A stretch of DNA of 5,197 nt, taken from assembly GCA_027051265.1 (NCBI GenBank), contig JALTZH010000049.1, positions 1-5,197 on the forward strand, read 5' to 3'. A program made the translations under genes and the position numbers. The notes beneath the pieces were generated by a model, which worked only from the letters and a program-made list of their open reading frames with translations, was not told the DNA's origin and ran no database searches. Below are positions 4,801 through 5,197 of the stretch, in pieces. This DNA comes from an archaeon (GTDB taxonomy: Archaea > Hydrothermarchaeota > Hydrothermarchaeia > JALTZZ01 > JALUTC01). Each line of letters starts with the position of its first letter. The stretch's first letter is position 1.

Positions 4801-5184
4801 AAACCACCTATTAACATAGCTGTTCATAGTTTTGTTAAGCTTCGCTTGAAAAAAGACGTTAAAACTATCTTCGTCGGTAATCCCAAAGATTTAAGAAGAA
4901 ACAATAACAAAGACAAGAAAGTTAATGCTATTATCCACAACTTCTTCAGCTATAGATATATCATCCAAAGAATTAAAATCACAGCCAAAAACTTCGGTAT
5001 TGAAGTTAAACCCGTAAATGAATATAATACCCCCCTCCCGTTGCACTTGGTGTGGATCAGCCTTGTTCATTAAAAAAGGTAATTGTTTAAATGTCTTAAC
5101 TGCGGTGTAGAAGCTCATAGAGACGTCGTAGCTACGCTAAATATAGCCCTCGTCTCAATGATGTCCTCTAAGTCTACTCCGTAA
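4801..5184 (+). pseudogene. tnpB: TnpB 3' remnant (IS200/IS605-type) with two frameshifts
   Basis: The first frame reads 'HSFVKLRLKKDVKTIFVG' then 'NPKDLRRNNNKDKKVN', 'IHNFFSYRYIIQRIKIT' and 'FGIEVKPVNEYNT'. These are standard TnpB sequence around RuvC-II and the approach to the zinc ribbon. At the C run 5030-5035 the frame shifts by one and continues 'SRCTWCGSALFIKKGN' (first Cys pair). Near 5083 one base is missing and the original frame returns with 'FKCLNCGVEAHRDVVATLNI' (second Cys pair and RuvC-III Asp), ending at TAA 5182-5184. The N-terminal half is absent: stops precede 4801. The canonical Glu of RuvC-II appears here as Asn ('VGNPKDL' instead of 'VGDLKG' or 'EDL'). It is a dead gene from an element distinct from the IS607 copy, whose TnpB differs throughout. 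Confidence 0.82.
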
Positions 5185-5191
5185 GGAGCAG
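5174..5191 (+). ncRNA. Small hairpin at the end of the tnpB remnant, possible scaffold RNA piece
   Basis: CTCC-GTAA-GGAG (5177-5188) makes a four-pair stem with a GNRA tetraloop. Two more pairs lie beyond an A-C mismatch. It overlaps the stop codon of the broken tnpB, where the guide RNA scaffold of such elements normally begins. The stem is short and the window ends here, so the call is tentative. Confidence 0.25.
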
Positions 5192-5197
5192 GATTAG

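Noticed and set aside
4891-5118. Minus-strand 75-codon ORF
   Set aside because: It is antisense to the tnpB remnant, whose plus-strand reading has unmistakable TnpB motifs.
1-5197. tRNA, rRNA or CRISPR array
   Set aside because: I found no cloverleaf-like conserved arms, no rRNA-like sequence and no regularly spaced long repeats on either strand.

Overview
The window looks like low-GC DNA from a thermoacidophilic archaeon, most likely in the Sulfolobales. I infer this from the archaeal-style MoeA, TATA-box promoters placed for leaderless or short-leader transcripts, T-rich terminators, a Sulfolobus-type IS607 element (MerR-like serine recombinase plus TnpB), and a second, decayed TnpB with the archaeal 'GVEAHRDVVATLNIA' signature. 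No species can be named from the sequence alone.

Layout. Positions 1-749 (minus strand) hold the 5' two thirds of moeA, a molybdenum cofactor biosynthesis gene that runs off the left edge. Positions 750-1242 are a gene-poor scar: a solitary hairpin resembling the right end (omega RNA end) of an IS200/IS605 element, a well-formed archaeal promoter leading into a 14-codon ORF, and a short coding-like fragment of unknown origin. From 1243 begins a gene for a secreted protein of about 300 residues. It carries two lesions. Its signal peptide is split between two frames by an apparent one-base loss near 1253. Its 3' part is separated from the rest by an IS607-family element of 2031 bp (about 2013-4045). 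The element carries tnpA (2103-2723) and tnpB (2731-4038). Host sequence stops at GGACAA (2013-2018) and resumes in the same frame after a second GGACAA (4044-4049), so the empty site can be rebuilt exactly: '...AEWWGQ' joins 'PQHGDMTRNY...' and the protein ends '...KVWWYTSWF' at 4187. After a T-rich terminator comes a 114-residue four-helix membrane protein (4233-4577). Positions 4578-4800 are AT-rich with no convincing gene. Positions 4801-5184 are the 3' end of a second tnpB, with two compensating frameshifts.

How the parts relate. TnpA would move the IS607 element, and TnpB with the RNA encoded in the tail of its own gene would be the guide-directed partner. TnpB keeps RuvC-I Asp195, a likely RuvC-II Glu286 and a four-cysteine zinc ribbon, but the expected third RuvC aspartate reads His369. 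The secreted protein and the adjacent small membrane protein have the layout of a secreted effector and a membrane partner, possibly bacteriocin-like, but I recognise neither family. Most of the non-moeA DNA looks like an accessory patch repeatedly hit by TnpB-type elements.
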